This document shows, piece after piece, positions 9,338 to 17,713 of a stretch of 64,000 bases of DNA (position 1 is its first letter; every line of letters begins with the position of its first letter). The DNA is from Actinoallomurus iriomotensis (GTDB lineage Bacteria; Actinomycetota; Actinomycetes; Streptosporangiales; Streptosporangiaceae). Under the pieces are notes generated by a model, which was not told where the DNA came from, ran no database searches, and worked only from the letters and a program-made list of their open reading frames with translations. A program made the position numbers and the translations under genes. The DNA is taken from positions 186,001 through 250,000 of the forward strand of contig NZ_BSTJ01000003.1 in the NCBI RefSeq assembly GCF_030269445.1, written 5' to 3'.

Positions 9338-9866
9338 GCGGCCAGCGGTCCAGCGTCTCGTACCGCACCTCGGCGCCGAGGTGACTCTGGACGAGGTGGA
9401 TCTCGCCGGCCGTCCACGGCGTCCCCTCGTACGCCGCGAGCTCCTCCACGAGCGGCCTGAGGTCGCGTGGCGCCCGCGTACGGGCGACGGTGAGGTGTGG
9501 GTGGAAGCGGAGCGCGCGGCCGGTGTCGATGCCCTCGCGGCGGCCGGCGGCCCGGCAGGAGTCCGCCAGGCGCTGCAGGTCGGTCTCGATGCCGGTCCAC
9601 AGCGTGTGCGCCGACCGTGCACGGGGGAACGCCCCCGCGCCCGCGAACGCCAGCTCCCGCCGGGGGTGTCGCGCGGCGGCGCGTTCGAGGCGGGGGCGCA
9701 GGCGCGCGGCGGTCGGCTCGTCGACCTCGCCGTAGAAGGCCAGCGTCACGTGCCAGGTGTCCCGGCCGGTCCACCGCAGGTGCGGCCAGTCACGGTACGG
9801 CGCGAAGGCCTCCGCGATCTCGTCCAGCACGTGCTTCGGCGGGATGAGCGCGACGAAGAGTCTCAC
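9312..9866 (-). CDS. thpR: RNA 2',3'-cyclic phosphodiesterase (2H family)
   Basis: 184 residues of the 2H phosphoesterase superfamily, formerly called 2'-5' RNA ligase. Two catalytic HxT motifs are visible, HVTLAF and HLTVAR, in the expected N- and C-terminal halves. It begins MRLFVALIPP, typical of the family. It would open 2',3'-cyclic phosphate RNA ends. The gene is monocistronic and tail-to-tail with purC. Confidence 0.88.
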   Translation of the reverse strand: MRLFVALIPPKHVLDEIAEAFAPYRDWPHLRWTGRDTWHVTLAFYGEVDEPTAARLRPRLERAAARHPRRELAFAGAGAFPRARSAHTLWTGIETDLQRLADSCRAAGRREGIDTGRALRFHPHLTVARTRAPRDLRPLVEELAAYEGTPWTAGEIHLVQSHLGAEVRYETLDRWPLRDATASR

Positions 9867-9919
9867 CCCACCAGGGTCTCAGAGACCGGACGGGAGCCCT
9901 CGGCGTGCGGCTCCGCCTC

Positions 9920-11164
9920 TCACTTCCCCTCGCCGAGCCCCTCGGCCATACGGGGCCGTAGCGCGTTCAGCGCCGGCCGCGGAGCCATGATCGCGACGAC
10001 GATGGTCACGGCGGCCAGGGAGACGATGCCGCCGATGATCAGGCCCGAACGCGGCCCGAAGACCTCGGCGAGCCAGCCGAGGAGCGGCGCGCCGATCGGT
10101 GAGCTGCCGGCGAAGACCAGCATGTAGAGGCCCATCACGCGCCCGCGCATCCAGGACGGCACGCTGAGCTGCACGACGGCGTTCGCGGTCGTGTTGAAGG
10201 TCAGCAGCGCGAGGCCGGTCGGGACGAGCGCCACGAGGAACAGGCCGTACGTCGGCATCGCGCCGCTCACGATCTCCAGCACGCCGAACGCGGCGGCGGC
10301 GATGAGCATCAGGCGCATGCGGGGCTGCTTGCGGCGGGCGGACAGCAGCGAGCCGGACACGGCGCCGACCGCGAGCATGGTCGAGGCGAAACCGAACGAG
10401 CCGGCGCCGCTGTGGAAGACCTCCCGGCTCATCAGCGCGGTCGTTATCTGGAAGTTCATGCCGAACGCGGCGACGAAGAACAGGACGATCAGCAGCATGA
10501 CCAGGTCGCGGCGGTCACGGACGTAGCGCAGGCCCTCGCGGAGCTGGCCCTTGGCCCGCGGCACGCGCGGCCGGATGTACAGCTCCTCGTCACGCATCAG
10601 GTAGAGCCCGACCAGCACGGCCAGGAACGAGGCGGCGTTCACGATGAAGACCGGGCCGGTGCCGATCGCGGCGATCAGCACGCCGGCGATGGCCGGGCCG
10701 AGGATGCGGGCCACGTTGAAGATCGCGCTGTTGAGGGCGATGGCGTTGGACAGGTCCTCCGGCCCCACCATCTCGACCGCGAACGTCTGGCGCGTGGGGT
10801 TGTCCACCACGGTCAGCACGCCCAGTCCGAACGCGAGCGCGTACACGTGCCACACCTGCGCGCTGCCGGTGAGCGCGAGGACGCCCAGGATCAGCGCGAG
10901 CGCCCCCATCGCCACCTGGGTGATCATGAGGACCCGGCGCTTGGGGAACCGGTCGGCGATCACGCCGCCGTACAGGCCGAACAGCAGCAGCGGCAGGAAC
11001 TGCAGGCCGGTCGTGATGCCGAGCGCCGTGCCGCTGCCGTGGGTGAGGTTCAGGACCAGCCAGTCCTGCGCCACGCGCTGCATCCAGGTGCCCGTGTTGG
11101 AGACGACCTGCCCGGCCGAGAACAGCCGGTAGTTGCGGTTGCGGAGCGAGCGGAAAAGGCTCAG
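9920..11164 (-). CDS. MFS transporter (EntS/MFS_3 type exporter)
   Basis: 414 residues, about twelve hydrophobic segments, beginning SLFRSLRNRNYRLFSAGQ and ending in a basic tail. The loop GGVIADRFPKRRVL after helix 2 is the MFS signature. It resembles EntS/MFS_3 drug or siderophore exporters. No ATG or GTG is placed well. A CTG at 11164 overlaps the TGA of the upstream marR gene as CTGA, and I use it as a coupled start. A GTG at 11254 is the nearest conventional alternative but sits 1 base after its GGAGG. The marR-MFS arrangement suggests a repressor-controlled efflux operon. Confidence 0.85.
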   Translation of the reverse strand: MSLFRSLRNRNYRLFSAGQVVSNTGTWMQRVAQDWLVLNLTHGSGTALGITTGLQFLPLLLFGLYGGVIADRFPKRRVLMITQVAMGALALILGVLALTGSAQVWHVYALAFGLGVLTVVDNPTRQTFAVEMVGPEDLSNAIALNSAIFNVARILGPAIAGVLIAAIGTGPVFIVNAASFLAVLVGLYLMRDEELYIRPRVPRAKGQLREGLRYVRDRRDLVMLLIVLFFVAAFGMNFQITTALMSREVFHSGAGSFGFASTMLAVGAVSGSLLSARRKQPRMRLMLIAAAAFGVLEIVSGAMPTYGLFLVALVPTGLALLTFNTTANAVVQLSVPSWMRGRVMGLYMLVFAGSSPIGAPLLGWLAEVFGPRSGLIIGGIVSLAAVTIVVAIMAPRPALNALRPRMAEGLGEGK

Positions 11165-11601
11165 CCGTGACTGAGTCTCTCCAGGATCGGCGCCGCCTGA
11201 CGCAGGATGGACTGCTCCTCCGGCGTCAGCTCCGCGAGCCGCTGCGCCAGCCACGCCTCCTTGCGCCGGCGCTCCTCCTTCAGGAGCTTGTCGCCCGCCG
11301 CGGTCAGCCTGAGCACCACCTGCCGCCGGTCGGTGGGATGGGGACTGCGCGTCAGCAGGCCGTCCGCCTCCAGGCGCGCGATCGTCCGGGTCATCGAGGG
11401 CGGCTGCACCTTTTCGTGCGCGGCGAGCTCGCCAGGGGTGAGGGCGTCGTGCCGGGCCACCGCGCCGAGCGCCCCGATCTGCGTGGCGCTCAAGGAGTGA
11501 CCGCCCTCGGCGCGCATGCGGCGTGAGAGTCGTGAGATCGAGACGCGCAGGGCCGCCGCCAGGCCCGCACGGCTTCTGGTCTGTGACGTTTGCATGTTCA
11601 T
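11161..11601 (-). CDS. MarR-family transcriptional regulator
   Basis: 146-residue winged-helix repressor. The recognition region SMTRTIARLEADGLL and the wing HPTDRRQVVLRLT are classical MarR features. It is the first gene of an operon with the MFS exporter and probably represses both, releasing DNA on binding a phenolic or drug ligand. The ATGs at 11601 and 11595 are both possible starts. A 10-base inverted repeat lies upstream at 11620-11666. Confidence 0.9.
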   Translation of the reverse strand: MNMQTSQTRSRAGLAAALRVSISRLSRRMRAEGGHSLSATQIGALGAVARHDALTPGELAAHEKVQPPSMTRTIARLEADGLLTRSPHPTDRRQVVLRLTAAGDKLLKEERRRKEAWLAQRLAELTPEEQSILRQAAPILERLSHG

Positions 11602-11619
11602 TAGCTGAAGTCATTACTC

Positions 11620-11666
11620 TTGCTAACGATATATGACGATTGTCTATTCCGCCAGTTCGTTAGCGA
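11620..11666 (-). promoter_or_regulatory. Inverted repeat upstream of marR, candidate operator
   Basis: TTGCTAACGA at 11620-11629 is mirrored by TCGTTAGCGA at 11657-11666 (9 of 10 positions complementary). A further TTAGC half-site is at 11601-11605. The AT-rich stretch between the arms stands out in this GC-rich DNA and is the likely marR promoter region. Binding by the adjacent MarR protein is inferred from position only. Confidence 0.45.
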
Positions 11667-11736
11667 GACGAAGGACTTCGGCCCTCTCCTTCTTCCACGG
11701 GGGGGACGACGGCGCGCTCTCCCGACCTGGTCTGAG

Positions 11737-11774
11737 ACGGGGACGGGGCGGCGCCTCCGCCGCCCCGTCCCCGT
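11737..11774 (-). terminator. Strong hairpin terminator after the TetR gene
   Basis: A perfect 17-base-pair stem (11737-11753 with 11758-11774) closes a 4-base loop CCTC. It lies about 50 bases after the stop of the TetR gene on the minus strand and before the marR promoter region. It lacks a long U-run, as many actinobacterial terminators do. Confidence 0.78.
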
Positions 11775-11826
11775 GGATCAAAGGGTATGTCGGATAGCTC
11801 CCGGTTAGTACTCCCACCCGGCGTCG

Positions 11827-12420
11827 CTACCGGACGGCCGACACTCCCGCGAGGAAGATCGTGATCGCGTCGTCGACGAGCGCCTCGCCCTGGGGCGTCG
11901 GGATCCGGCGGGACGTGACGAGCGCCGAGATGCCCTGGACGGTCGCGGACAGCAGCAGCGTCAGCCGGCCGACGTCGCCCGCGTCGTACGCGCCCGCCTC
12001 GACGCCCACGCCCATGATGCCGGTCATGGTGTCGAACAGGCGCTCCGCGGCACTTCGGACCGCCCCCGAGGGGCCGTCCACCTTCGTCGCGAACATGAGA
12101 TCGAGCAGCGCCGGTTCCCGCACGGCGAACCTAAGGTACGCCGAGCCCGCCGCGCGAAGGACGCGCGCGTGGTCGCCGGGCGCGCGTGACACCGCATCGC
12201 GGATCTCGTCGGCGAGCCGGACGAAGCCGCGCTCCGCCAAGGCGTCGAGCAGTGCGTTCCGATCGATGAAATGACTCCGCGGGGCGCCGTGACTCACGCC
12301 CGCCTCCCGCGCCAGCTCGCGCAGGGACAGCGCGTCGATCCCCCGCTCCCGGAGCACCGTCTCCGCCTGGTCGAGCAGCACGGCACGGAGGTTGCCGTGA
12401 TGGAAAGGCCGATCGGACAC
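11827..12420 (-). CDS. TetR-family transcriptional regulator
   Basis: 197 residues from the GTG at 12420, giving SDRPFHHGNLR, the usual opening of this TetR subgroup. The helix-turn-helix is SLRELAREAGVSHGAPRSHFIDRNALL. The C-terminal ligand domain carries the small TetR_C-like pattern. A longer frame from the ATG at 12447 exists, but that ATG lies inside the direct-repeat operator. It is divergent from an MDR-type oxidoreductase gene, which it probably represses along with itself. Confidence 0.87.
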   Translation of the reverse strand: MSDRPFHHGNLRAVLLDQAETVLRERGIDALSLRELAREAGVSHGAPRSHFIDRNALLDALAERGFVRLADEIRDAVSRAPGDHARVLRAAGSAYLRFAVREPALLDLMFATKVDGPSGAVRSAAERLFDTMTGIMGVGVEAGAYDAGDVGRLTLLLSATVQGISALVTSRRIPTPQGEALVDDAITIFLAGVSAVR

Positions 12421-12440
12421 GGGACCACGGTACCCGAAAG

Positions 12441-12475
12441 TAGACATTGACTAGTTTCTAGACAGTGCCTAGTCT
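12441..12475 (+). promoter_or_regulatory. Promoter and direct-repeat operator of the TetR/oxidoreductase pair
   Basis: TAGACATTGACTAGT (12441-12455) and TAGACAGTGCCTAGT (12459-12473) are 15-base direct repeats with period 18. A good promoter for the + strand gene overlaps them: TTGACT at 12448-12453, 16-base spacer, TAGTCT at 12470-12475. Both lie between the divergent TetR and oxidoreductase genes, so TetR binding here would control both. The binding claim is inference. Confidence 0.62.
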
Positions 12476-12534
12476 GCGGATGCGGCTCACGTCATCCGGC
12501 GACGCGACCCCGCCCAACGGAAAGAGGCCCGGAG

Positions 12535-13584
12535 ATGACCGAGCAGAACACCGCACTCTGGCTGCGGAAACGAGGCGCGCCCTTCGAGGTCGGGCCCGCC
12601 CCCTACACGCCCCCGGCGGCGAACGAGGTCGTCGTCCGGGCGCGGGCGATCGCCGTGAACCCCATCGACGGCATACCGGGGTTCCTGTACCGCGTGGTCG
12701 TGCCCTGGCTGACCTTTCCGGCCATCGTGGGCTCGGACGTCGCCGGCGAGGTCGTCGAGGTCGGGCCCGGCGTGACGCGGCTACGGCCGGGCGACCGCGT
12801 CCTCGGGCACGCGGTCGGCATGGAGAAGTCGCGGAACCGCGCGGCGGAGGGCGCCTTCCAGCACTACGTCGTGCTCATGCAGCACATGGTCTCCCCCATC
12901 CCCGGCTCGCTGTCCTTCGAGCAGGCGGCCGTGCTGCCGCTGACGCTCTCGACCGCGGCGACCGGCATGTTCCAGCAGGACCACCTCGGGCTGGCGATGC
13001 CCCGCCCCGACCCCGCCGACCGGCCGGAGACGGTGCTCGTGTGGGGCGGTTCGACGAGCGTCGGGAGCAACGCGATCCAGCTCGCCCGCAACGCGGGCTA
13101 CCGGGTCGTGGCGACGGCGTCACCGCGCAACTTCGACTACCTCCGGTCGCTGGGCGCGGCCGAGGTGGTCGACCGCCGTAGCCGCGACGCCGTCCGGGAG
13201 ATCGTGGACCGGATCGGCGACAGCCCGCTCGCCGGCACGCTCGCGATCGGATCCGGATCGCTCGTGCCGGCGGTCGCGATCGCCTCCCGGACCAACGGCG
13301 GCAAGCGCGTCGCGTCGGCGCAGCCCGAGTCGGTCACGCGCCTGCGGGGCCCGCGGGCACGGCGACGCGGGGTACGGGTGAGCGGGATCTGGGGCGGCAC
13401 CCTGAAGGACAACGAGGTCGGGCCGGCGATCTACGTCGACTTCCTCCCGGCCGCGCTCGCCTCCGGCGCGTACCGATCCGCGCCGGAGGCGACCGTCGTC
13501 GGCGCCGGGCTCGCCCGCATCCCCGACGCGCTGCGGCGGCTCCGAGACGGCGTCTCCGCGCGGAAGCTCGTCGTCACCGTCTGA
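12535..13584 (+). CDS. MDR-superfamily alcohol dehydrogenase/quinone oxidoreductase
   Basis: 349 residues of the medium-chain reductase fold. The N-terminal GroES-like domain shows IVGSDVAGEVVEVGPGV and RPGDRVLGHA, followed by a Rossmann domain with VLVWGGSTSVGSNAIQLAR. The catalytic and structural zinc cysteines are absent, so it is probably a zinc-independent NADPH oxidoreductase that reduces enones or quinones. It resembles fungal and bacterial zinc-binding oxidoreductase (CipB-like) proteins. It is likely repressed by the divergent TetR through the repeats at 12441-12473. The gene after it is convergent (11 bases away). Confidence 0.86.
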   Translation: MTEQNTALWLRKRGAPFEVGPAPYTPPAANEVVVRARAIAVNPIDGIPGFLYRVVVPWLTFPAIVGSDVAGEVVEVGPGVTRLRPGDRVLGHAVGMEKSRNRAAEGAFQHYVVLMQHMVSPIPGSLSFEQAAVLPLTLSTAATGMFQQDHLGLAMPRPDPADRPETVLVWGGSTSVGSNAIQLARNAGYRVVATASPRNFDYLRSLGAAEVVDRRSRDAVREIVDRIGDSPLAGTLAIGSGSLVPAVAIASRTNGGKRVASAQPESVTRLRGPRARRRGVRVSGIWGGTLKDNEVGPAIYVDFLPAALASGAYRSAPEATVVGAGLARIPDALRRLRDGVSARKLVVTV

Positions 13585-13595
13585 ACCCGCCCGCC

Positions 13596-15068
13596 TCAGT
13601 CCACGCCGAGGATCACCTTGATCGGGACGATGGCGTAGTAGGCCACGAACAGGACCGCCACCAGCCACAGCAGCGGGTGCACCTCGCGGGCGCGCCCGCG
13701 GACGGTCTTGATGACGACGTACGAGATGAAGCCGGCGCCCATTCCGTTCGTGATGGAGTACGTGAACGGCATGATGACCATGGTCAGGAAGGCCGGGATG
13801 GCGATCTCGTAGTCGGAGAAGTCGATCCGCCGGATCTGGCTCATCATCAGGAAGCCGACCACGACCAGCGCCGGGGTCGCCGCCTCGAACGGCACGATCT
13901 GCACGATCGGGGCCAGGAACATCGCCACCAGGAACAGCACCCCGGTGACCACGTTCGCCAGGCCCGTACGGGCGCCCTCGCCGACACCCGCCGCCGACTC
14001 CACGTACCCCGTCGCCGACGACACCGACCCGGCGCCGCCCGCCGCGGCCGCGATTCCGTCCACGAACAGGATGGTGCCGATGTTCGGCGGCGCGCCGCGC
14101 TCGTCCAGCAGTCCAGCCTCGCTGCCGATGCCGACGACCGTGCCCATGGCGTCGAAGAAGTCGGCCAGGACCAGGGTGAACGCGAACAGCACCGCGGCCA
14201 GCACGCCGACGCGGGCGAACGACCCGTACAGGGTGAAGTGTCCGATGAGCGACAGGTCCGGCGTACCCGCGATGTGGTGGATGCCGGGCAGCTTCGGGAC
14301 GTTCAGGCTCCAGCCCTTGGGGTTGACCACCCCCGGCTTCACGACCGTCGGGCCGGCGTGGGACAGGGCCTCGACGATGATCGCCAGGATGGTCGTGCCG
14401 ACGATGCCGATGAGGATGGCGCCCTTGACCCGCCGGGCGACGAGCACCGCGGTGACGAGCAGGCCGAGCACGAACACCAGCGCCGGCCAGCTCTGCAGGT
14501 TGTTCGAGATGCCGAGCTGCACCGGGACCGTCGTGCCCGCCTCGTTCGGCACGCGGCGGACGAAGCCGCCGTCCACGAAGCCGATCAGCGCGATGAACAG
14601 CCCGATGCCGACGCCGATGGCCGCCTTCAGCCCCTCCGGCACCGCACGGAAGATCGCGGTTCGGAACCCGGTGAGCACGAGGACGGCGATGACGATGCCC
14701 TCGATCACCACCAGACCCATCGCCTCGGGCCAGGTCATCGCCGGGGCGAGCGTCGCGGCGACGAAGGCGTTCAGGCCGAGCCCGGTCGCGATCGCCAGCG
14801 GGAACCGCCCCGCCACGCCCATGATGATCGTCATCACCCCGGCCACCAGCGCGGTGGCGGCCGCGACCTTGGGGATGCCGAGGACCGCGCCCGTCTTGTC
14901 CGGCACGGTGCCGATGATCAGCGGGTTCAGCACCACGATGTAGGCCATCGTGAAGAACGTCGCCAGCCCACCGCGGATCTCGCGGCCCATCGTGGAGCCG
15001 CGTTCGGTGATCTTGAAGTATCGATCCAGGCCGTTCCGCGGCTCGGCGGCCACTGTCGTCGTCGTCAC
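13596..15068 (-). CDS. NCS2-family adenine/guanine/hypoxanthine permease (AzgA type)
   Basis: 490-residue membrane permease. RYFKITERGSTMGREIRGG followed by LATFFTMAYIVVLNP is the conserved N-terminus of the AzgA/PbuG/AdeQ branch. FADFFDAMGTVVGIG-like sequence appears as LADFFDAMGTVVGIGSEAG, and ESAAGVGEGARTG carries the substrate-site Glu. It imports purine bases with protons. The start is GTG with GGAGAGGTAAGG before it. DUF2530 is divergent from it, an arrangement seen in other actinobacteria. Confidence 0.93.
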   Translation of the reverse strand: MTTTTVAAEPRNGLDRYFKITERGSTMGREIRGGLATFFTMAYIVVLNPLIIGTVPDKTGAVLGIPKVAAATALVAGVMTIIMGVAGRFPLAIATGLGLNAFVAATLAPAMTWPEAMGLVVIEGIVIAVLVLTGFRTAIFRAVPEGLKAAIGVGIGLFIALIGFVDGGFVRRVPNEAGTTVPVQLGISNNLQSWPALVFVLGLLVTAVLVARRVKGAILIGIVGTTILAIIVEALSHAGPTVVKPGVVNPKGWSLNVPKLPGIHHIAGTPDLSLIGHFTLYGSFARVGVLAAVLFAFTLVLADFFDAMGTVVGIGSEAGLLDERGAPPNIGTILFVDGIAAAAGGAGSVSSATGYVESAAGVGEGARTGLANVVTGVLFLVAMFLAPIVQIVPFEAATPALVVVGFLMMSQIRRIDFSDYEIAIPAFLTMVIMPFTYSITNGMGAGFISYVVIKTVRGRAREVHPLLWLVAVLFVAYYAIVPIKVILGVD

Positions 15069-15211
15069 GTCCTTACCTCTCCTCGCCCAGGGGCCCCGAG
15101 TCGTAAAAATGACGTACGCAGAGTGACAGACCAGACAATGCGGACGGAAGACTTTCGCGACGTGATCTGCGGCTCTGCCCCCGCGATCGGGCTGCCGATA
15201 CGCTTGATCCC

Positions 15212-15475
15212 ATGACGCGGCAACCCGAACCGCCCCCCATGGAGACCAACGACGTCCTCGTCTCCGCCGTCGGGGCGGTGGCCTTCGCGGTGGCGTTCGT
15301 GGTCCTGCTGATCGTCCCGCTGGCCCCGGACCATCACTGGTGGCGCTGGGTCTGCCTCGTCGGCTTCCTGATGGGCGTGTTCGGCTGCTGGTACATCCCG
15401 CACCTGCAGCGCCGCCGCGCCGCGGCCGCCGAACGCCACGCCGCCAAGCGCGCCGCGGACTCCCCGCCCGAGTAA
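15212..15475 (+). CDS. DUF2530 small membrane protein
   Basis: 87 residues with two membrane helices. METNDVLVSAVG starts the domain, then VAFAVAFVVLLIVPLAP, WWRWVCLVGFLMGVFGCWYI and a basic, Arg/Ala-rich cytoplasmic tail. This matches DUF2530, an actinobacterial family of unknown function commonly encoded beside the purine permease. The start is the ATG at 15212; the ATG at 15239 is another possibility. Confidence 0.85.
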   Translation: MTRQPEPPPMETNDVLVSAVGAVAFAVAFVVLLIVPLAPDHHWWRWVCLVGFLMGVFGCWYIPHLQRRRAAAAERHAAKRAADSPPE

Positions 15476-15491
15476 CGGGGTTCGAAGCGCC

Positions 15492-17606
15492 TCAGTACCG
15501 GCGGCGGCTCGCCACGAACGGCTCGATCACCTCGGCGTAGTCCGCCACTCCGCCGAGATCGGGCCCCGGCACGTAGCCGCGCGGAAAGCGCGCACGGTAG
15601 GGACTTCGCTCGTACGGCCGGCCCGCGCCCGCGAACGCCGTCCGGCGACGCCGCTCGACCGGCCCCGGGTGGACGTACACGACGCCCGCCGCGACGAGCG
15701 CCATCAGCCCGAGGACCACGATGACCAGCAGGTCCCACGGCCAGCTGACGTGCCGAACGAAGATCTCCAGCAGACCCAGGCCGGCCCACACCGGCACGAT
15801 CGCGCCCCAGGCGAACGCCATCCGGTCGACGTCCCGCCCCCAGAACGCCGTGTGGCCGATGTGCCACAGCCTGCGCGCGACCTCCTCAGGCGGCCTGAGC
15901 GCGAGCAGCCGGCCAACGCACTCCTCCTGCTCCAGCGCCTCGCTCTCGGAGGGGTAGTAGTGATACCACCGCCGCTCGACCCAGTCGGGGATCTGCTCCC
16001 AGACCGCCGCCTTCGTGGCGGGCGTCGCCTCAGCCCACATCGAGATGATCCGGTCCAGGATCTCCTGGCGGTCCTCGCCCGCCAGCAACAACCGGATGTA
16101 GCGGTCGGCGACGGTGCCGTCGTGTGGAGCGATCGCGTAGGCCTCGGCGTACTCCACGCGGTAGACGACCAGCATCTTCACGTACGCCGCCTTGACCCGA
16201 GGATCGTCCGGGGCGATCTCGAACGCCGTGGTGACGCCCTCATCGCTCTCCAGCAGAGCGTCGAGGCAGCGCCGGCGGGCCTCCTCGTCTCCGGGCAGCA
16301 GGCGGTACGCCTGGCGCAGGGCGTCCAGTCTCTCCCGGCTTCCGCGATCGTGATCGCCGCCGAGGGCTCCGGTCCGGCCGTCCGCCTGCGCCCATTCCAG
16401 CAGCGACTCGGCATAACGCCTGCGGACCTCGTCGTCCTCGGGCGCCAGTTCGAACGCCTTGCGCACTCCCTCGTCGCCCTGCTCCAGAAGCACGCGGGCG
16501 TACGAGCGGCTGATCTCGTCGTCGGCGGAGTCCATCTCGTGTGCCAGCCGCAGTGCGCGCCTGGCCTCGCTCTCCCGACCGAGGCCGTGGAGGGCGCGGC
16601 CACGCTGATGATGACTGGCGGCGTGGTGGGATTCGAGACCGATGCCCTTGTCGGCCTGGTACAGCGCCAGCTCCGCCTTGCCCTCGTCCAGGTTCCGCCT
16701 GGCCAGTTCCGCCCACCCGTCGGCGTCGGAGGGCTCGCTGAAGGCCGACGGCCTCGCCGGGGCGTCCGTGGCCGTGGCGAGGACCGTGGGCGCCATCGCC
16801 AGGTGACGCAGCCTCTCCAGCAGCTCGCCCGACGTCGGCCGCCGGGCCGGCTCCTTGGCGAGCGCGGAGGTCACCACGGCCCGGAGGGCACCCTCCAGCC
16901 CGTCGAGGTCGGCCTCTCCGCCGAGGACGCGGAACCCCACCGCCTGGGGGCCGCCGGTGCCGAAGGGCGGCCGGCCGGTCGCCGCGAAGGCCGTCACGGC
17001 GCCCCAGGCGAACACGTCGGCCGGTGCGCCGACCTCACCCGCGCGCAGCTGCTCGGGCGCCATGTAACCGGGCGTCCCCACGGCGAACTCCGACGTCACG
17101 CGCTGGGTGATCTCATCGTGCAGGGCCAGTCCGAAGTCGATGACCCGAGGCCCGTACGGGCTGAGCAGAACGTTTCCGGGCTTCAGATCCCGATGGGTGA
17201 TCCCCGCGGCGTGGATGTGGCGGAGGGCGGCCGCGATGCCGATCGCCACGGTCTCCAGGTCAGACCCTCGCAGCGGACCATCCCGGTGCACCGCCTCCTT
17301 CAGCGTGGGCCCGGAGACGAACTCGGTGACCAGATACGGCGGTTCCGCCTCGGGATCGGCGCCGATCAGCCGGGCGGTGCAGAACCGGTCGAGGCGGCGT
17401 AAGGCGGCGATCTCCCGGCGGAACCGGCTCAGGTCCGCCTCCTTGCCCCGTTCGAGCAGCTCCGGCCGGATCACCTTCACGGCGACGGGATTTCCGGCGC
17501 CGTCCTGCGCGAGGTAGACCACGCCCATCCCACCGGCGCCCAGCCGCGCCTTGACGACGTACCCGGCGATGCGCCGTGGATCGGACTCGCGCAGTTCATC
17601 GCTCAT
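15492..17606 (-). CDS. Serine/threonine protein kinase with TPR-like tail and two membrane helices
   Basis: 704 residues from the ATG at 17606, which has GAGAGG 9 bases before it; the ATG at 17627 is also possible. The kinase domain (about 1-290) has a Gly loop LGAGGMG, Lys44, catalytic HRDLKPGN with Asp140, DFG at 157-159 and GTPGYMAPEQ. A helical region of about 300 residues follows with repeated TPR-like pairs (for example LYQADKGIGLESHHAASHHQ, RGRALHGLGRESEARRALRL). Near residues 590-660 are two hydrophobic helices, then an Arg-rich tail. The kinase and TPRs are therefore probably both cytoplasmic. It is divergent from a SLOG-like nucleotide-binding protein. Confidence 0.9.
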   Translation of the reverse strand: MSDELRESDPRRIAGYVVKARLGAGGMGVVYLAQDGAGNPVAVKVIRPELLERGKEADLSRFRREIAALRRLDRFCTARLIGADPEAEPPYLVTEFVSGPTLKEAVHRDGPLRGSDLETVAIGIAAALRHIHAAGITHRDLKPGNVLLSPYGPRVIDFGLALHDEITQRVTSEFAVGTPGYMAPEQLRAGEVGAPADVFAWGAVTAFAATGRPPFGTGGPQAVGFRVLGGEADLDGLEGALRAVVTSALAKEPARRPTSGELLERLRHLAMAPTVLATATDAPARPSAFSEPSDADGWAELARRNLDEGKAELALYQADKGIGLESHHAASHHQRGRALHGLGRESEARRALRLAHEMDSADDEISRSYARVLLEQGDEGVRKAFELAPEDDEVRRRYAESLLEWAQADGRTGALGGDHDRGSRERLDALRQAYRLLPGDEEARRRCLDALLESDEGVTTAFEIAPDDPRVKAAYVKMLVVYRVEYAEAYAIAPHDGTVADRYIRLLLAGEDRQEILDRIISMWAEATPATKAAVWEQIPDWVERRWYHYYPSESEALEQEECVGRLLALRPPEEVARRLWHIGHTAFWGRDVDRMAFAWGAIVPVWAGLGLLEIFVRHVSWPWDLLVIVVLGLMALVAAGVVYVHPGPVERRRRTAFAGAGRPYERSPYRARFPRGYVPGPDLGGVADYAEVIEPFVASRRRY

Positions 17607-17713
17607 CGGCGCGAACCTCTCGCTCATTCGGTGCCTTGGGTCGATTATCCGCGTCGTGTGGGAATCTACGGCTGTCCGGATCACTGGCGCGACGAGATCC
17701 ATGAGGAGCGGGA

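Noticed and set aside
11164..11254. GTG at 11254 as the start of the MFS gene
   Set aside because: Its GGAGG is only 1 base away and the extra residues are encoded inside marR in another frame with unlike codon use.
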